Shown in pieces: positions 19,888 through 29,911 of a stretch of 64,000 bases of DNA. The stretch is from NCBI RefSeq assembly GCF_016107525.1, contig NZ_JABASR010000017.1:20175-84174 (forward strand). Reading direction: 5' to 3'. Below the pieces are notes generated by a model, which saw nothing but the letters and a program-made list of their open reading frames with translations, searched no databases and was not told the origin of the DNA. Numbering within the stretch: the stretch's first letter is position 1; every line of letters starts with the position of its first letter. A program made the position numbers and the translations under genes. Source of the DNA: Psychrobacter aquimaris. Its GTDB lineage: Bacteria; Pseudomonadota; Gammaproteobacteria; Pseudomonadales; Moraxellaceae.

Positions 19888-21615
19888 CTAATTAGAGACA
19901 TTAATCAGTAGCTGCATCACATGGCGAATGGCTGCTGGCATATCTTGAGCCTGTAGCCCTCGTTGTCCTATCAATAGCGTATTATGTGGTGAGCTGACTA
20001 GTGTATCCCCTGCTAATCCATGCACCACAACTGCTTGGTGCAAGCTTTGTATGCTTGATGGTAAGTCTTGTTGCGCTAGCAGACCAGCAATGATGCCAGA
20101 TAACACATCACCCATGCCAGCTGTCGCCATCCCAGCATTACCGACAGCGCAGACATAAACTTGGCGCTGACCTGAGCCTTGCTCTAATATCAAAGAGCCT
20201 GAGCCTTTTAGCACCCATTCACCACCATAAGTTGTAGTGCACTCTTTTATAGCTTGCAGTCTATCGCTTTCCACCTCACTGATCTTTTTATCAAGTAATC
20301 TAGCGGCTTCGCCACTGTGAGGCGTCAAGCGAACTTGATAATTAATGCTATATTCTCGCAGCTGACTTACCAGTTCATGATGCTCCAATTGCAACGATGC
20401 CAAATGATAAAGTCCATCGGCATCAATCACTAGCGACTTTTTCTCTTCAATAGCAGCTTGTAGATACTTTATAAATAAAACTTTTGCTTTTTCATCACGG
20501 CCGAGCCCCATACCAATAGCAATCACTGTGGCTGACTTGATTAACTGCTTCACTCCGTCCACATCATGCAAATTGATCGTCATTGCATCTGGTAATGAGG
20601 TTAATAAAGCGCTATGAAAGGCCTCATGGCAAGCAACCGTAATTTTACCTGCTCCTGCCGCCATCGAACTCGAAGCAGACAGTATCGCAGCGCCGCCCAT
20701 ACCTTGTGAGCCATCGATACGATTGCCACCAATAACCAGCACATGACCATAGCTGCCTTTATAACTATTTTGACGGCGAGGATATAGGCCATATGCACTA
20801 GCAATCAGTTTTGCTACTGGCATGAACCTTTTGTCATTTACTTGATAGGGTATCAGCGGTATATCAATTACCTTTCCGCTATAATCCACACCATCCTTGG
20901 TATGCAAACCGAATTTCCGTGCAATTAAGCATAGCGTTATATCAGCCTGTATAGCTACGTGCTCAAATACTTCACCAGTCGAAGCCACCAAACCACTTGG
21001 AATATCAACAGCAATTGCTAAGGTATTATTTCGTTCAGATAACTCATTGAAAGCGCTAATTGCTGTTTTATAAGTACCTGTAGGTGCACGATCCAGACCA
21101 ATACCAAACAACGCATCAATATAGACACCGGCTTGCAAATTACTATCTATTCCTTCCTCTATATTATAAGCACTACTTTCAAAGCGTTGATAAGGGCAAT
21201 TAGCCAAAAGCGCTACTTTTAGCGCTTTTTTTGCATCGGAAAAGCCGGTGGTGTCACTGATATAAAAATCATCACTCTCAAAACCAACTGTCACCACTTG
21301 TACCTGCCAACCCATCTGCTGTAAATAATAAGCAATGAGCCAACCGTCGCCACCATTATTACCCTTTCCAACCCAAATGCTCACTCGATGCTGACGAGAA
21401 GCATAAGTAGTGGCTGATGAATATATATTTAATTGCTTTTGTTCATATAATTGCTCTATGTGTTGCACCATTTGCCAGGCTGCTTGTTTCATCAACCCAA
21501 AACTATCATGCCCCTCTACAAACCATGCTTGCTCCATCGCATAGAGTTGTTCACTACTATATAACGGGATAGACTTTGTATTTTTTATAGGTGATAAATT
21601 GCTCTGATTGTTCAT
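19888..21615 (-). CDS. nnr: Bifunctional NAD(P)H-hydrate epimerase / ADP-dependent dehydratase
   Basis: 575 aa. The N-terminal YjeF_N epimerase domain has the motif GKGNNGGDGWLIAYYL (about residue 85). The C-terminal ribokinase-like dehydratase has GSYGHVLVIGGN, VIDADGLY, LTPHSGEAARLL and GNAGMATAGMGDVLSGIIAG with its catalytic Asp. The enzyme repairs hydrated NADH and NADPH. Two-domain fusion and length match the E. coli protein plus short insertions. Orientation is divergent from queG. Confidence 0.93.
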   Translation of the reverse strand: MNNQSNLSPIKNTKSIPLYSSEQLYAMEQAWFVEGHDSFGLMKQAAWQMVQHIEQLYEQKQLNIYSSATTYASRQHRVSIWVGKGNNGGDGWLIAYYLQQMGWQVQVVTVGFESDDFYISDTTGFSDAKKALKVALLANCPYQRFESSAYNIEEGIDSNLQAGVYIDALFGIGLDRAPTGTYKTAISAFNELSERNNTLAIAVDIPSGLVASTGEVFEHVAIQADITLCLIARKFGLHTKDGVDYSGKVIDIPLIPYQVNDKRFMPVAKLIASAYGLYPRRQNSYKGSYGHVLVIGGNRIDGSQGMGGAAILSASSSMAAGAGKITVACHEAFHSALLTSLPDAMTINLHDVDGVKQLIKSATVIAIGMGLGRDEKAKVLFIKYLQAAIEEKKSLVIDADGLYHLASLQLEHHELVSQLREYSINYQVRLTPHSGEAARLLDKKISEVESDRLQAIKECTTTYGGEWVLKGSGSLILEQGSGQRQVYVCAVGNAGMATAGMGDVLSGIIAGLLAQQDLPSSIQSLHQAVVVHGLAGDTLVSSPHNTLLIGQRGLQAQDMPAAIRHVMQLLINVSN

Positions 21616-21807
21616 AACTAATCCTTGAGTATTTTTTGCTGATTTTTTATTTTATCGAAATATGCTTATTATCATTTAGCTTCAGCTTAGCAAACGCTTA
21701 CGTCAACGTATGTATCAATATGAATGTGAAATTATTTGCTTTTATACTTGCGCTCTTAGCTCACTGGCTTATCATAGCGGTATTCACTCTATCACCTACT
21801 GTCACAC

Positions 21808-23040
21808 ATGAATAATCCTCCTAAAGTAAACTCGCCTATCTCTTCAACCCAGCAGAAATCAGCTAAGCAAACATCTTCTGAACCTAAGCCTGCGTCCGAA
21901 AAAAAGATTAATGTTAATAATAGCCCAATATTTACCACCACAGCAGATGTCAAACAATGGATTAAAACCCAAGCACAGGCTTTAGGGTTTGCCGACTGCG
22001 GGTTTTTATCGGTGCATCATCCTTTGTTCGCTAAACAGATTACACAATTGCAGCAATGGCTTGATAAAGGTTATGAAGGGCAGCTGCAGTTTATGCATAA
22101 CAACCATGAACTGCGGGCAAATCCTGACCAACTGGTAGAAGGAGCAAAAACCATCATCAGTGTCCGTATGGATTATCTGACTCAAGCACCAACCCCACGT
22201 ACGGTCACTGACAATGACTATCCCAATCAAGGCATCATCGCTCGTTATGCCAGAGGACGCGACTATCATAAAACGATGCGCAGTCGTTTGAAACAATTGG
22301 CACTAAAGATAGAAGCCATGCTTCCCGAATGGCAACACCTCAATATTGGTTCAGAGCAAGATTTTATTTTTAGGCCTTTTAGCGACTCTGCTCCTATTTT
22401 CGAGCGACCTATTGCCAACGCTGCTGGTCTTGGCTGGACAGGAAAGCATACCCTACTCATCAATAAGCAAGCGGGTTCATTTTTTGTATTGGGTGAACTA
22501 TTTATTAGCCTTGAGTTACCTGATGACAAACCCGTCAAAGAGCATTGCGGCAGTTGTAGCGCTTGTATTGATATTTGTCCTACTCAAGCGATTGTCGAGC
22601 CCTATGAACTCAATGCTTCAGCTTGTATCTCCTACCTCACTATCGAGCACGATGGTATTATTGATACAAAATACCGCCGCGCGATTGGTAATCGCATCTT
22701 TGGCTGTGACGATTGTCAACTCATCTGTCCTTGGAATCGCTACGCCAATCTTACACCCGTAGAGGATTTCGCAGCACGGCACAATCTTGATAGCAGCAGT
22801 CTGCTTGAGCTATGGCAATGGCAAGAAGCTGAATTTATGAAAAAAACTGAAGGCAGCCCACTTAGACGCACAGGCTATGTGAACTTTTTGCGCAATATTG
22901 CTATTGGTCTTGGAAATGCTAATGGTCATCAAGACACCATTACTCAGTTACAATCAAAGCTAGGCATACACAACGAGATGCTTGATGTACATATCAACTG
23001 GGCCATAGCTGAACAGTACGAGAAATTAGAAAACATTTAA
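21808..23040 (+). CDS. queG: Epoxyqueuosine reductase
   Basis: A 410-aa cobalamin- and Fe-S-dependent enzyme making the last step to queuosine in tRNA. Two 4Fe-4S clusters are seen: CGSCSACIDICPTQAI (about residue 247) and CDDCQLICPWN (about 300). The early catalytic region includes GYEGQLQFMHNN and ARGRDYHK. A 45-residue polar N-terminal tail precedes the conserved core. It lies opposite nnrDE; in E. coli queG also neighbours nnr. Confidence 0.94.
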   Translation: MNNPPKVNSPISSTQQKSAKQTSSEPKPASEKKINVNNSPIFTTTADVKQWIKTQAQALGFADCGFLSVHHPLFAKQITQLQQWLDKGYEGQLQFMHNNHELRANPDQLVEGAKTIISVRMDYLTQAPTPRTVTDNDYPNQGIIARYARGRDYHKTMRSRLKQLALKIEAMLPEWQHLNIGSEQDFIFRPFSDSAPIFERPIANAAGLGWTGKHTLLINKQAGSFFVLGELFISLELPDDKPVKEHCGSCSACIDICPTQAIVEPYELNASACISYLTIEHDGIIDTKYRRAIGNRIFGCDDCQLICPWNRYANLTPVEDFAARHNLDSSSLLELWQWQEAEFMKKTEGSPLRRTGYVNFLRNIAIGLGNANGHQDTITQLQSKLGIHNEMLDVHINWAIAEQYEKLENI

Positions 23041-23067
23041 ATCTTAAGCTTATATTTATATAAACCC

Positions 23068-23106
23068 GAAAAAAATGCCTCTTAATAGAATAAGAGGCAT
23101 TTTTTA
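23068..23106. terminator. Bidirectional terminator between queG and the LysM gene
   Basis: AAAAAATGCCTCTTA and TAAGAGGCATTTTTT arms between convergent genes. Confidence 0.88.
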
Positions 23107-23138
23107 CTCACACATATTTTTGACAGTTCAAAACCATA

Positions 23139-23648
23139 TTATGGCTTAGGAATACGTAGCACTTGGCCAGGATAAATCTTATCAGGACTAGATAGCATCG
23201 GCTTATTGGCTTCAAAGATTTTCATATAATCATCCGCTGAACCATAAACCTCTTTTGCAATCTTAGACAAGCTATCACCAGATTTCACCGTATACATCGT
23301 TGACTCAGGCGCATCTTCTTCGATATCAATATTATCGATTACCTTAGCCACATTTTGTACATTACCAATGGCGATAATCGCTTTTTCGCGGTCTGCTTGC
23401 GTTTTGGCCTTACCGCTGATCTCTGCGGTATCTGTTGAGCCGTTATACTTGATTTTCAAATCGCTAATATTGAGATTCTGCTGCTGAATACGACGAAGTA
23501 AAATATTGGCAACTGATTGCGCAGAAGGTTCGCTACTTTGTACTGGCGTATTAGCATCTGCTTTTGTTTCTGACTTAGCATCGTGTTTGGCGTCATCACG
23601 ATTGAAAATTTTATCACCAATATCTTTTGCGAAACTGAACATACCCAT
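23139..23648 (-). CDS. BON and LysM domain protein (Kbp/YgaU-like)
   Basis: 169 aa. It starts MGMFSFAKDIGDKIF, like E. coli Kbp (YgaU), a cytoplasmic potassium-binding protein. A BON domain follows (about residues 45-105) and then a C-terminal LysM domain (YTVKSGDSLSKIAKEVYG to PGQVLRIPKP). ATG at 23648 has GGAG seven nt upstream, better than the ATG two codons earlier. A low-complexity linker lies between the N-terminal helix and BON. Confidence 0.88.
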   Translation of the reverse strand: MGMFSFAKDIGDKIFNRDDAKHDAKSETKADANTPVQSSEPSAQSVANILLRRIQQQNLNISDLKIKYNGSTDTAEISGKAKTQADREKAIIAIGNVQNVAKVIDNIDIEEDAPESTMYTVKSGDSLSKIAKEVYGSADDYMKIFEANKPMLSSPDKIYPGQVLRIPKP

Positions 23649-23875
23649 GTACATACTCCTTTAAATATTATTATTTACTATTTATCATTATTTTTTTAAT
23701 GGCATATATAGTTTTATATATCACCACACTTTGTTACTGCTTACTATTATGAGTATAGACAAAGATAGGTGAGGTAGATAGTAATAGTATGTTGAGTAAT
23801 GTTGATTTGGCGTAGCTTATGTTAACGCAATGATTAGTCGGATAAATGTCTGTGCCATAGTAAATAATGAGCATA

Positions 23876-23912
23876 AAAAAACCGCCTATCTATGCAGATA
23901 GGCGGCTAAAAT
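23876..23912 (-). terminator. Terminator of acpP
   Basis: CCGCCTATCT and AGATAGGCGG arms with an ATGC loop; a T-run follows on the minus strand, 25 nt past the acpP stop. Confidence 0.88.
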
Positions 23913-23934
23913 AACTCGCTAAGCCACTAGCTAA

Positions 23935-24171
23935 TTATAGCTGCGCTTGTACATAATCAATAGCTTTTTGAACAGTTGTTAATTCTGCTGAATCTTCATC
24001 AGGAATGGTAATACCAAAGTCACTTTCAAATGACATGACCAACTCAACTAGGTCTAACGAATCTGCACCTAAGTCTTCCATAAATGACGCATCATTGTTG
24101 ATATCTTCAACATTCATACCCAATTGCTCAGCTACTGCAGCTTTAACTCTTAGCTCGGTATCATTACTCAT
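23935..24171 (-). CDS. acpP: Acyl carrier protein
   Basis: A 78-aa acidic carrier of fatty-acid synthesis. The phosphopantetheine site is the Ser of [10 protein letters not shown] (residue about 37). The start is ATG at 24171, preceded by AGGAG; the open frame runs further up but has no family match. It follows fabG by 282 nt on the same strand and ends at a strong terminator. Confidence 0.97.
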   Translation of the reverse strand: MSNDTELRVKAAVAEQLGMNVEDINNDASFMEDLGADSLDLVELVMSFESDFGITIPDEDSAELTTVQKAIDYVQAQL

Positions 24172-24453
24172 GTAGATTTCTCCTTTTTGATCTATTATTT
24201 TGGCAAAATGCCATAGCCCTATCATTAGGCTCTATAGCATTTTATATAAAATGACATCTTCAGACTAGCACAGCTATCTGAGTACTTTGTAACTTGTTTT
24301 ATAACTGGTTATACGTTTTGACTAATGTCCGGTACAGCCTTGCTATAATACAGGGCTTTGACATAAAAGTATTCGCCATTATAGCACCCTTTATTATAGT
24401 TTACACTCGTACACAGAGTTTTTTATTATAACTGTGTAACACTTATTTACCAC

Positions 24454-25182
24454 CTACATATACATACCGCCGTTGACAGGAATAACAGCGCCTGTGATGT
24501 AACTGGCCTCATCGCTGGCTAAGAAATGTACGGCTGCTGCAATGTCTTCTGGCTGTCCAAGACGGCTGATGGGTACAGCGTCTAGCATAGAGTTTAGTAG
24601 ACGTTCGTCGAGCTCGTCCGTCATATCCGTTTCAATTAAACCTGGGGCTACGCAATTAATCGTTACTTGTCGTGAGCCAATTTCACGCGCGAGCGTACGG
24701 CTGAACCCTTCAACGCCAGCTTTGGTCGCAGCATAGTTAGACTGACCTGCATTACCCATTTGAGCAACAACCGAGGTTATGTTGATGATACGACCACGGC
24801 GCGCTTTCATCATACCGCGCACGGCGCGTTTACTCATGCGGTATACCGATGTCAAATTGGTATCGATGACATTTTCCCAATCTTCATCTTTCATGCGCAT
24901 CAATAGACCATCTTGGGTGATCCCCGCATTATTGACCAAGACCTGTACTGCGCCATAAACGCTCTCAATCTCTTCAAACAGTTTATCAACTTGCGTGGTA
25001 TCACGCACGTCTAAGACACGTCCAATACCACCACTATCATGGAGATAACCATCAATCAGCTCAGCGCCCTTTTCCGTGGTCGCTGTGCCAATAACAAAAT
25101 GTCCTTCTTTGGCGAAACGTTTGGCAACAGCTTTACCAATACCGCGGCTAGCGCCTGTCACTAAGGTAATCGTACGACTCAT
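24454..25182 (-). CDS. fabG: 3-oxoacyl-[acyl-carrier-protein] reductase
   Basis: A 242-aa short-chain dehydrogenase reducing beta-ketoacyl-ACP with NADPH. Motifs: TGASRGIGKAVA (residues 8-19), NNAG, catalytic Ser (ITSVVAQMGN) and YAATK. Its ATG overlaps the fabD stop by four bases (ATGA), so the two are coupled. Confidence 0.97.
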   Translation of the reverse strand: MSRTITLVTGASRGIGKAVAKRFAKEGHFVIGTATTEKGAELIDGYLHDSGGIGRVLDVRDTTQVDKLFEEIESVYGAVQVLVNNAGITQDGLLMRMKDEDWENVIDTNLTSVYRMSKRAVRGMMKARRGRIINITSVVAQMGNAGQSNYAATKAGVEGFSRTLAREIGSRQVTINCVAPGLIETDMTDELDERLLNSMLDAVPISRLGQPEDIAAAVHFLASDEASYITGAVIPVNGGMYM

Positions 25183-26147
25183 GATAACACCTCCATTAAT
25201 TTATCAAGACGAGCGGGCTTGTCGGTAGGATAGCTAGTAATTGGCTGTGCTTGACGCTTCGCCAAGTTGCTCAATACATTACCACTGCCACATTCGATTA
25301 AAATATTAATTTGTTTGTCAGCCAGTTCTTGCATGGTTTTTGACCATAATACTGGTTGGCTTAATTGCTCTGTTAATGCCTGCTTGATACCTACCGCACT
25401 GCTCTCAACACGCGCATGTCGATTTTGAATAACAGGAATCATCGCTTGATCGAATTTTATTTCTGCCAAAATCTCAGCCAATGCACTACTAGCTGGCTCC
25501 ATGAGTGCACAATGTGACGGTACGCTGACCTTTAACGGGATAGATTTTTTGCCTGTGTTTTGCACTTTATCGATAACAGCATTAACACCAGCAGCATTAC
25601 CCGATATCACCACCTGCCCTGGACTATTAAAGTTGGCTGCACCTACAATGGCACCCTCGACATGTTCAGTCGCTTGCTCACATAGGTTTTCAACTCGATT
25701 GTCTTCAAGTCCTAACACTGCTGCCATAGCAGTATCGACACCTACAACGGCTTCTTGCATCAGTTGACCGCGCTTGTGTACCAATTTAACCGCATCAGCA
25801 AGCGATATGACCTCAGCTGCGCAAAGCGCACTGTACTCACCCAAAGAATGACCCGCTAAATAACAAGGCGCTGTGGCTATTTTTTGTTTCAAGATACGCC
25901 AAATGGCGATGCTGGCCGTCAGTAATGCCGGCTGAGTATATTGCGTTTGATTGAGTTTTTCTTCATTTTGACAGATTGCCCATAAATCTTCACCAAGCGC
26001 TGCGCTAGCTTCAGTAAAGGTATCGAGAATCTCTGGATAGATTTCAGCAAGCTCACTAGTCATCCCGACTACTTGCGATCCTTGACCAGGAAAAATCACC
26101 GCAATACGTGTTGGCGGCTTTTTTACCATATCGGGTACAGAGGCCAT
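25179..26147 (-). CDS. fabD: Malonyl-CoA:ACP transacylase
   Basis: A 322-aa transferase loading malonyl onto ACP. Motifs: VIFPGQGSQVVGM near the N-terminus and the active-site GHSLGEYSAL (Ser at about residue 102). The ATG at 26147 has AAGGA nine nt upstream; an in-frame TTG two codons earlier is less likely. It is overlapped by fabG. Confidence 0.96.
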   Translation of the reverse strand: MASVPDMVKKPPTRIAVIFPGQGSQVVGMTSELAEIYPEILDTFTEASAALGEDLWAICQNEEKLNQTQYTQPALLTASIAIWRILKQKIATAPCYLAGHSLGEYSALCAAEVISLADAVKLVHKRGQLMQEAVVGVDTAMAAVLGLEDNRVENLCEQATEHVEGAIVGAANFNSPGQVVISGNAAGVNAVIDKVQNTGKKSIPLKVSVPSHCALMEPASSALAEILAEIKFDQAMIPVIQNRHARVESSAVGIKQALTEQLSQPVLWSKTMQELADKQINILIECGSGNVLSNLAKRQAQPITSYPTDKPARLDKLMEVLS

Positions 26148-26584
26148 AACCAATATTCCTTATTTAATTGGAAATATCCCTAAAAACAATTGGGGTTTAT
26201 TATATTATTAGAGGCGATATAAAACCGTTGCTTTAGTATTTGTCTAAAAAAACGGATTATCGATAAACTATACACTGACGCACACTATTATCATAGCGGA
26301 TGCGACCTAAACACGTACAGTAAAAGATACCACTCAAATTAGAATGATAGAACATATCAGTTCATTTTCATATTTTCTAAAGGCTCAAGGTAAAAGGTTA
26401 TTCAAATAACTACTATAAAAGCCAATAGCAAAAAGCCAAGTTATCTAGCCACATAATATATGATAGCGAAATAACTTGGCTTTCTTCAGCTCAAAGCATA
26501 TTACCTAATAACAGCGTTGCAGGAATAATGACAGTCACCAGTACTATCATTATTTTTGCAATTAGCTATCGAATAGCCAACAAC
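26148..26584. other. Intergenic region between rpmF and fabD with the rpmF terminator
   Basis: A 437-nt stretch. AAAAGCCAAGTTAT (26431-26444) and ATAACTTGGCTTT (26471-26483) form a 13-bp hairpin with a long loop, probably the end of the yceD-rpmF transcript. The fabD-fabG-acpP transcript likely starts between it and 26147. No gene was found. Confidence 0.55.
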
Positions 26585-26767
26585 TTAAGCGTCTTGACTA
26601 ACTTTAAACAACTGGCGACCACGGTAGAAACCATCTTTAGTCATGTGATGACGACGATGTTTTTCACCGGTGGTAGCATCTACGCTTATCTCAGCGATTT
26701 CCATACGATGATGCGAACGGCGCATGTCACGACGAGAACGACTTTTACGACTTTTTTGAACGGCCAT
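26585..26767 (-). CDS. rpmF: 50S ribosomal protein L32
   Basis: 60 aa, very basic, starting [20 protein letters not shown], the L32 signature. No zinc Cys pairs are present, so it is the zinc-independent form. It follows yceD on the same strand, as in most proteobacteria, although 337 nt separate them here. Confidence 0.96.
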
Positions 26768-27104
26768 GATATAGCTCCTATACTTAAAAGGGGATAAGCT
26801 TGAAATTCAGCTTTAATCGACACTGACAGAGGCTATATAATCACAACAACCTAAGTCTTACGCATCATTAGTTAAATAGATTGCCACGTATTAAAGTGTT
26901 GATTACGTCTAAAATCTATAGTTAGTTTGCAAGATCAGCATCTATCTGCCAGTAGCAGATTGCTAGAATGCAATAAACGGGACATTATACGCATGTTTAG
27001 CGGATTAATAAAGCCCTGCTTCTCACTCTTTGGTAGAAAGCTGATGAAAGGTATCATAAACTTATTAAGTAGTACATTGATATATGACTTGTCTCTTAAT
27101 AAGA
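26768..27104. other. Intergenic region between yceD and rpmF
   Basis: A 337-nt gap, unusually long for the yceD-rpmF pair, which are often nearly adjacent. It carries the AGGAG ribosome-binding site of rpmF and probably its own promoter. No gene or clear hairpin was recognised. Confidence 0.4.
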
Positions 27105-27710
27105 TTACAACTTGCCTTTTAGTGAGGCTAAAGCAGCAAAAGGATTTTCGCTTTCTTCCTCTTCTGGAATCTCACCAAATTGCTCTACCGTCATTTCACA
27201 GTCGTCATGCTTTGGTGCCATTGGCGTCTTCAGCAATATCTCATCTTCTACCAATTTTTTAAACGGTAATAAAAGCTCTGGTGCAGGCTCAGTAATAATT
27301 TCATTAAGTAATAAATAATCTTGTTCATCATTGATTGAACGTGCTTGGCTTTCATCTTCTAGTAGCGCAATATTATAATCATCAGACAAATCGATAGCTA
27401 CTGGCTGTAAACAACGTTGACACGTTAACCAAACTTCACCAGTCAATGTAAATGCCAAATGTAAGACATTATTGCGGCGATACAAATTAGCATTGAGCGA
27501 TATTTTTGCTTGTTCATGTTCAGTGGCTAAGGTAGCAGCAAGACGTTTGAAAGCGCTTGGCTCTATCTCGCCTGTCCATTCATAACCAGTATCTGCCCAT
27601 TTATCCAAAGAAATAGATTCAGGCATACTAGTAGATAAAGGCGCTTTTTTATTATCAGCATAAGCTGCTGACGGTTTACTTTCTGGAGTGCTTGACATGC
27701 GCGGCCTCAT
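27105..27710 (-). CDS. yceD: DUF177 protein (YceD family)
   Basis: 201 aa. The YceD/DUF177 core has a CxxC-type pair (LTCQRCLQPVAIDL, about residue 105) and the C-terminal PFAALASLKGK typical of the family. The product has been linked to 23S rRNA metabolism in bacteria and plants (family knowledge). The N-terminal 30 residues are an unusual polar extension. It is upstream of rpmF and divergent from epmC. Confidence 0.88.
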   Translation of the reverse strand: MRPRMSSTPESKPSAAYADNKKAPLSTSMPESISLDKWADTGYEWTGEIEPSAFKRLAATLATEHEQAKISLNANLYRRNNVLHLAFTLTGEVWLTCQRCLQPVAIDLSDDYNIALLEDESQARSINDEQDYLLLNEIITEPAPELLLPFKKLVEDEILLKTPMAPKHDDCEMTVEQFGEIPEEEESENPFAALASLKGKL

Positions 27711-27882
27711 TCATCAAAACGGTGTATAATATTGCCTGCCATACTAACGGAAAGCATTGAACGACGCTAGCGCTAGTATGTTAAATTTTTTGATATGCGC
27801 TCTATTTTCATCTCTTTATTTCCTCTATTTATATTCAAAGATAGTTCTTATTTTTATCTTTTATTTAACCAGTGTTTTACCT

Positions 27883-28614
27883 ATGAATGTGTTTAATAAT
27901 AAACCTGATTTCTCGAACCTACTCTCTGCACTCGAAGCAAAAATCTTGTTGCAACGTCTCACCACGTTAACCAATAATGTTAATACATCCTCTACTGACT
28001 CGTGGAGCTTTAAAAAAGATCAGGACTTAGAGGATGTAAAAAGCGAATGGCAAAGGTTATCTGCTATCAAAGGCTTAGATGATACTCAATCATTGGTTAA
28101 TAAATACGAGCAAGCGGCTACTGCTTGGCTCATCCAATTATTCAACACTTTATTCGCTCATCAAAACGTTATATTGGTTCGTGGTCAAGGAGACCCAGAG
28201 TACTTTCCGGCACAAAATAACGAACCCGCAAAAATTGAATTCGCTCATGGATTTTTTGCTAGCGCATTGCATGAACTAAGCCATTGGTGTGTGGCTGGAG
28301 AGGCTCGTAGACGTTTGCCTGACTTTGGCTACTGGTATGCACCAGATGGTCGTACCGCCGCTCAGCAGCAAGCATTTGAACGCGTAGAGATTAAGCCGCA
28401 AGCGTTAGAGTGTCTATTCACTCTTGCTTGCGAACGGTCATTTGAGGTGTCACAAGACAATTTGTTCGCTGACTTCGATACGAGCGATAGTACATTCGCA
28501 AATGACGTCTATCGACAAGCGCAACAATATATTGCTGAGCCCAATATACTGCCACGTGATGCTAAAACGCTATTACACGCATTACTCAGTATCTCTACAG
28601 CTGATCCAGAATAA
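27883..28614 (+). CDS. epmC: Elongation factor P hydroxylase
   Basis: 243 aa from the ATG at 27883; the frame is open further up but gives an implausible hydrophobic leader. The C-terminal 180 residues match EpmC (YfcM): FAHGFFASALHELSHWC with the metal ligands, GEARRRLPDFGYWYAPDGR and EIKPQALECLF. EpmC hydroxylates the beta-lysylated lysine of EF-P, the last step of that modification. An extra N-terminal 60 residues are not found in the E. coli protein. Confidence 0.88.
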   Translation: MNVFNNKPDFSNLLSALEAKILLQRLTTLTNNVNTSSTDSWSFKKDQDLEDVKSEWQRLSAIKGLDDTQSLVNKYEQAATAWLIQLFNTLFAHQNVILVRGQGDPEYFPAQNNEPAKIEFAHGFFASALHELSHWCVAGEARRRLPDFGYWYAPDGRTAAQQQAFERVEIKPQALECLFTLACERSFEVSQDNLFADFDTSDSTFANDVYRQAQQYIAEPNILPRDAKTLLHALLSISTADPE

Positions 28615-28832
28615 TAGCAACATATCAGCTTAAAGGTGCAGCATTTTTGCGTTAACGATTGTCTACGCACAGTAACGCCTTGCTACCAAACTTATATTGG
28701 CTTTGCGCTATACTAAGGAAGCAGTGATACTTTTTTAGCAAATTTAGTGAAAGGAGCGTGACCGCTAAAAACGGTCTACTTAGTCAAAAACTTCATATTC
28801 AACAACCCATAATTATAAAATAAGGAACTGCT

Positions 28833-29453
28833 ATGCAAGTATTTTATATTCATCCAGAAAATCCACAGCCACGTCTTATTGAGCAAGTAGCAGATCTGTT
28901 ACGCAAAGACCAACTCATTATCTACCCTACCGATACCAGCTATGCTTTTGGTTGTCGCTTAGGGGCAAAGGATGCACTCGATAAGCTTAAACAAATTCGT
29001 GAGCTTGATGATAAACACCAGTTTACCTTGCTATGCCGTGACTTAAGCGAAATTGCCAACTATGCCGCAGTAGACAATGTACAATTTAAACAGCTCAAAG
29101 CACACACTCCTTCGCCCATTACCTTTATCCTCAATGCCACGAAAGACGTGCCAAAGAAATTAGCACATGCGAAGAAAAAAACCATTGGCATCCGGGTACC
29201 TAGCAATCCCATTGCTCAGGCGCTTTTAGAAGCCATGGATGAGCCGATCTTAACCAGTTCATTAATTCTACCCAATCGCGACGACATACTAGATGATCCC
29301 TTTGAGATTGAGGATTTATTAGGCAATCAAATTGACGCTTTGATAAATGCAGGTGTAAAGACCACTAAGCTAACTACTATCGTTGATATGACTGGTAGCC
29401 AACCTGAAATTATCAGACAAGGTGCCGCTGATGTAGATTCACTACTGCGGTAA
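28833..29453 (+). CDS. yciO: YciO-type Sua5/YrdC family protein
   Basis: A 206-aa protein of the Sua5/YrdC/YciO family. The N-terminal substrate-binding stretch is LIIYPTDTSYAFGCRLG (residues about 28-44), with KHQFTLLCRDLSEIANYA and the late RVPSNPIAQALLEAM. Sua5/TsaC members make threonylcarbamoyl-AMP for tRNA t6A. YciO is a paralogue whose physiological role is less certain, and length and sequence favour YciO. AAGGA is eight nt before the ATG. Confidence 0.85.
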   Translation: MQVFYIHPENPQPRLIEQVADLLRKDQLIIYPTDTSYAFGCRLGAKDALDKLKQIRELDDKHQFTLLCRDLSEIANYAAVDNVQFKQLKAHTPSPITFILNATKDVPKKLAHAKKKTIGIRVPSNPIAQALLEAMDEPILTSSLILPNRDDILDDPFEIEDLLGNQIDALINAGVKTTKLTTIVDMTGSQPEIIRQGAADVDSLLR

Positions 29454-29473
29454 TAGACTAAAATATCAGACAC

Positions 29474-29508
29474 AAAAAAAAGCTCCAATTCAATTGGAGC
29501 TTTTTTAT
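29474..29508. terminator. Bidirectional terminator between yciO and rplQ
   Basis: AAAAAGCTCCAATT and AATTGGAGCTTTTTT arms between convergent transcripts. It ends the alpha operon. Confidence 0.9.
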
Positions 29509-29532
29509 ATACATCTTTTGCTTATTGTAAAA

Positions 29533-29898
29533 TTAGTCGCGATCAACCAATTCTACATAAGCCATTGGCGCATTGTCACCATCACGGTAACCACATTTTA
29601 CGATACGCAAATAGCCACCTGGACGCGTCTGGTAACGAGGACCTAACGTGCCAAATAGTTTGCCTACCATAGCTTTGCTACGCATACGGCTAAACGCTAA
29701 ACGACGGTTAGCAACGCTGTCTTCTTTAGCCATAGTGATTAATGGCTCGGCAACGCGACGTAACTCTTTTGCTTTTGGTAAAGTTGTTTTGATCAGTTCA
29801 TGCTCAAATAATGAGTTAGTCATGTTCTGAAACATTGCCTTACGATGACTGCCGGTACGACCCAGCTTGACTCCACTCTTACGATGGCGCATAGTCAA
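29533..29898 (-). CDS. rplQ: 50S ribosomal protein L17
   Basis: 121 aa starting [20 protein letters not shown] after two extra residues; the second Met (29892) is the usual L17 start. Last gene of the alpha operon, 13 nt after rpoA. Confidence 0.96.
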   Translation of the reverse strand: MTMRHRKSGVKLGRTGSHRKAMFQNMTNSLFEHELIKTTLPKAKELRRVAEPLITMAKEDSVANRRLAFSRMRSKAMVGKLFGTLGPRYQTRPGGYLRIVKCGYRDGDNAPMAYVELVDRD

Positions 29899-29911
29899 AA
29901 ATCCTTAAAGT

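Noticed and set aside
24290..24360. TTGACT...TATAAT on the plus strand upstream of acpP
   Set aside because: Spacer is about 20 nt and it reads antisense toward fabG; not called as a promoter.
26528..26797. 89-codon plus-strand frame over rpmF
   Set aside because: It is the antisense shadow of the L32 gene, whose protein is unmistakable.
27757..27882. N-terminal extension of epmC with hydrophobic residues
   Set aside because: Very AT-rich leader without family match; the ATG at 27883 gives the expected soluble start.
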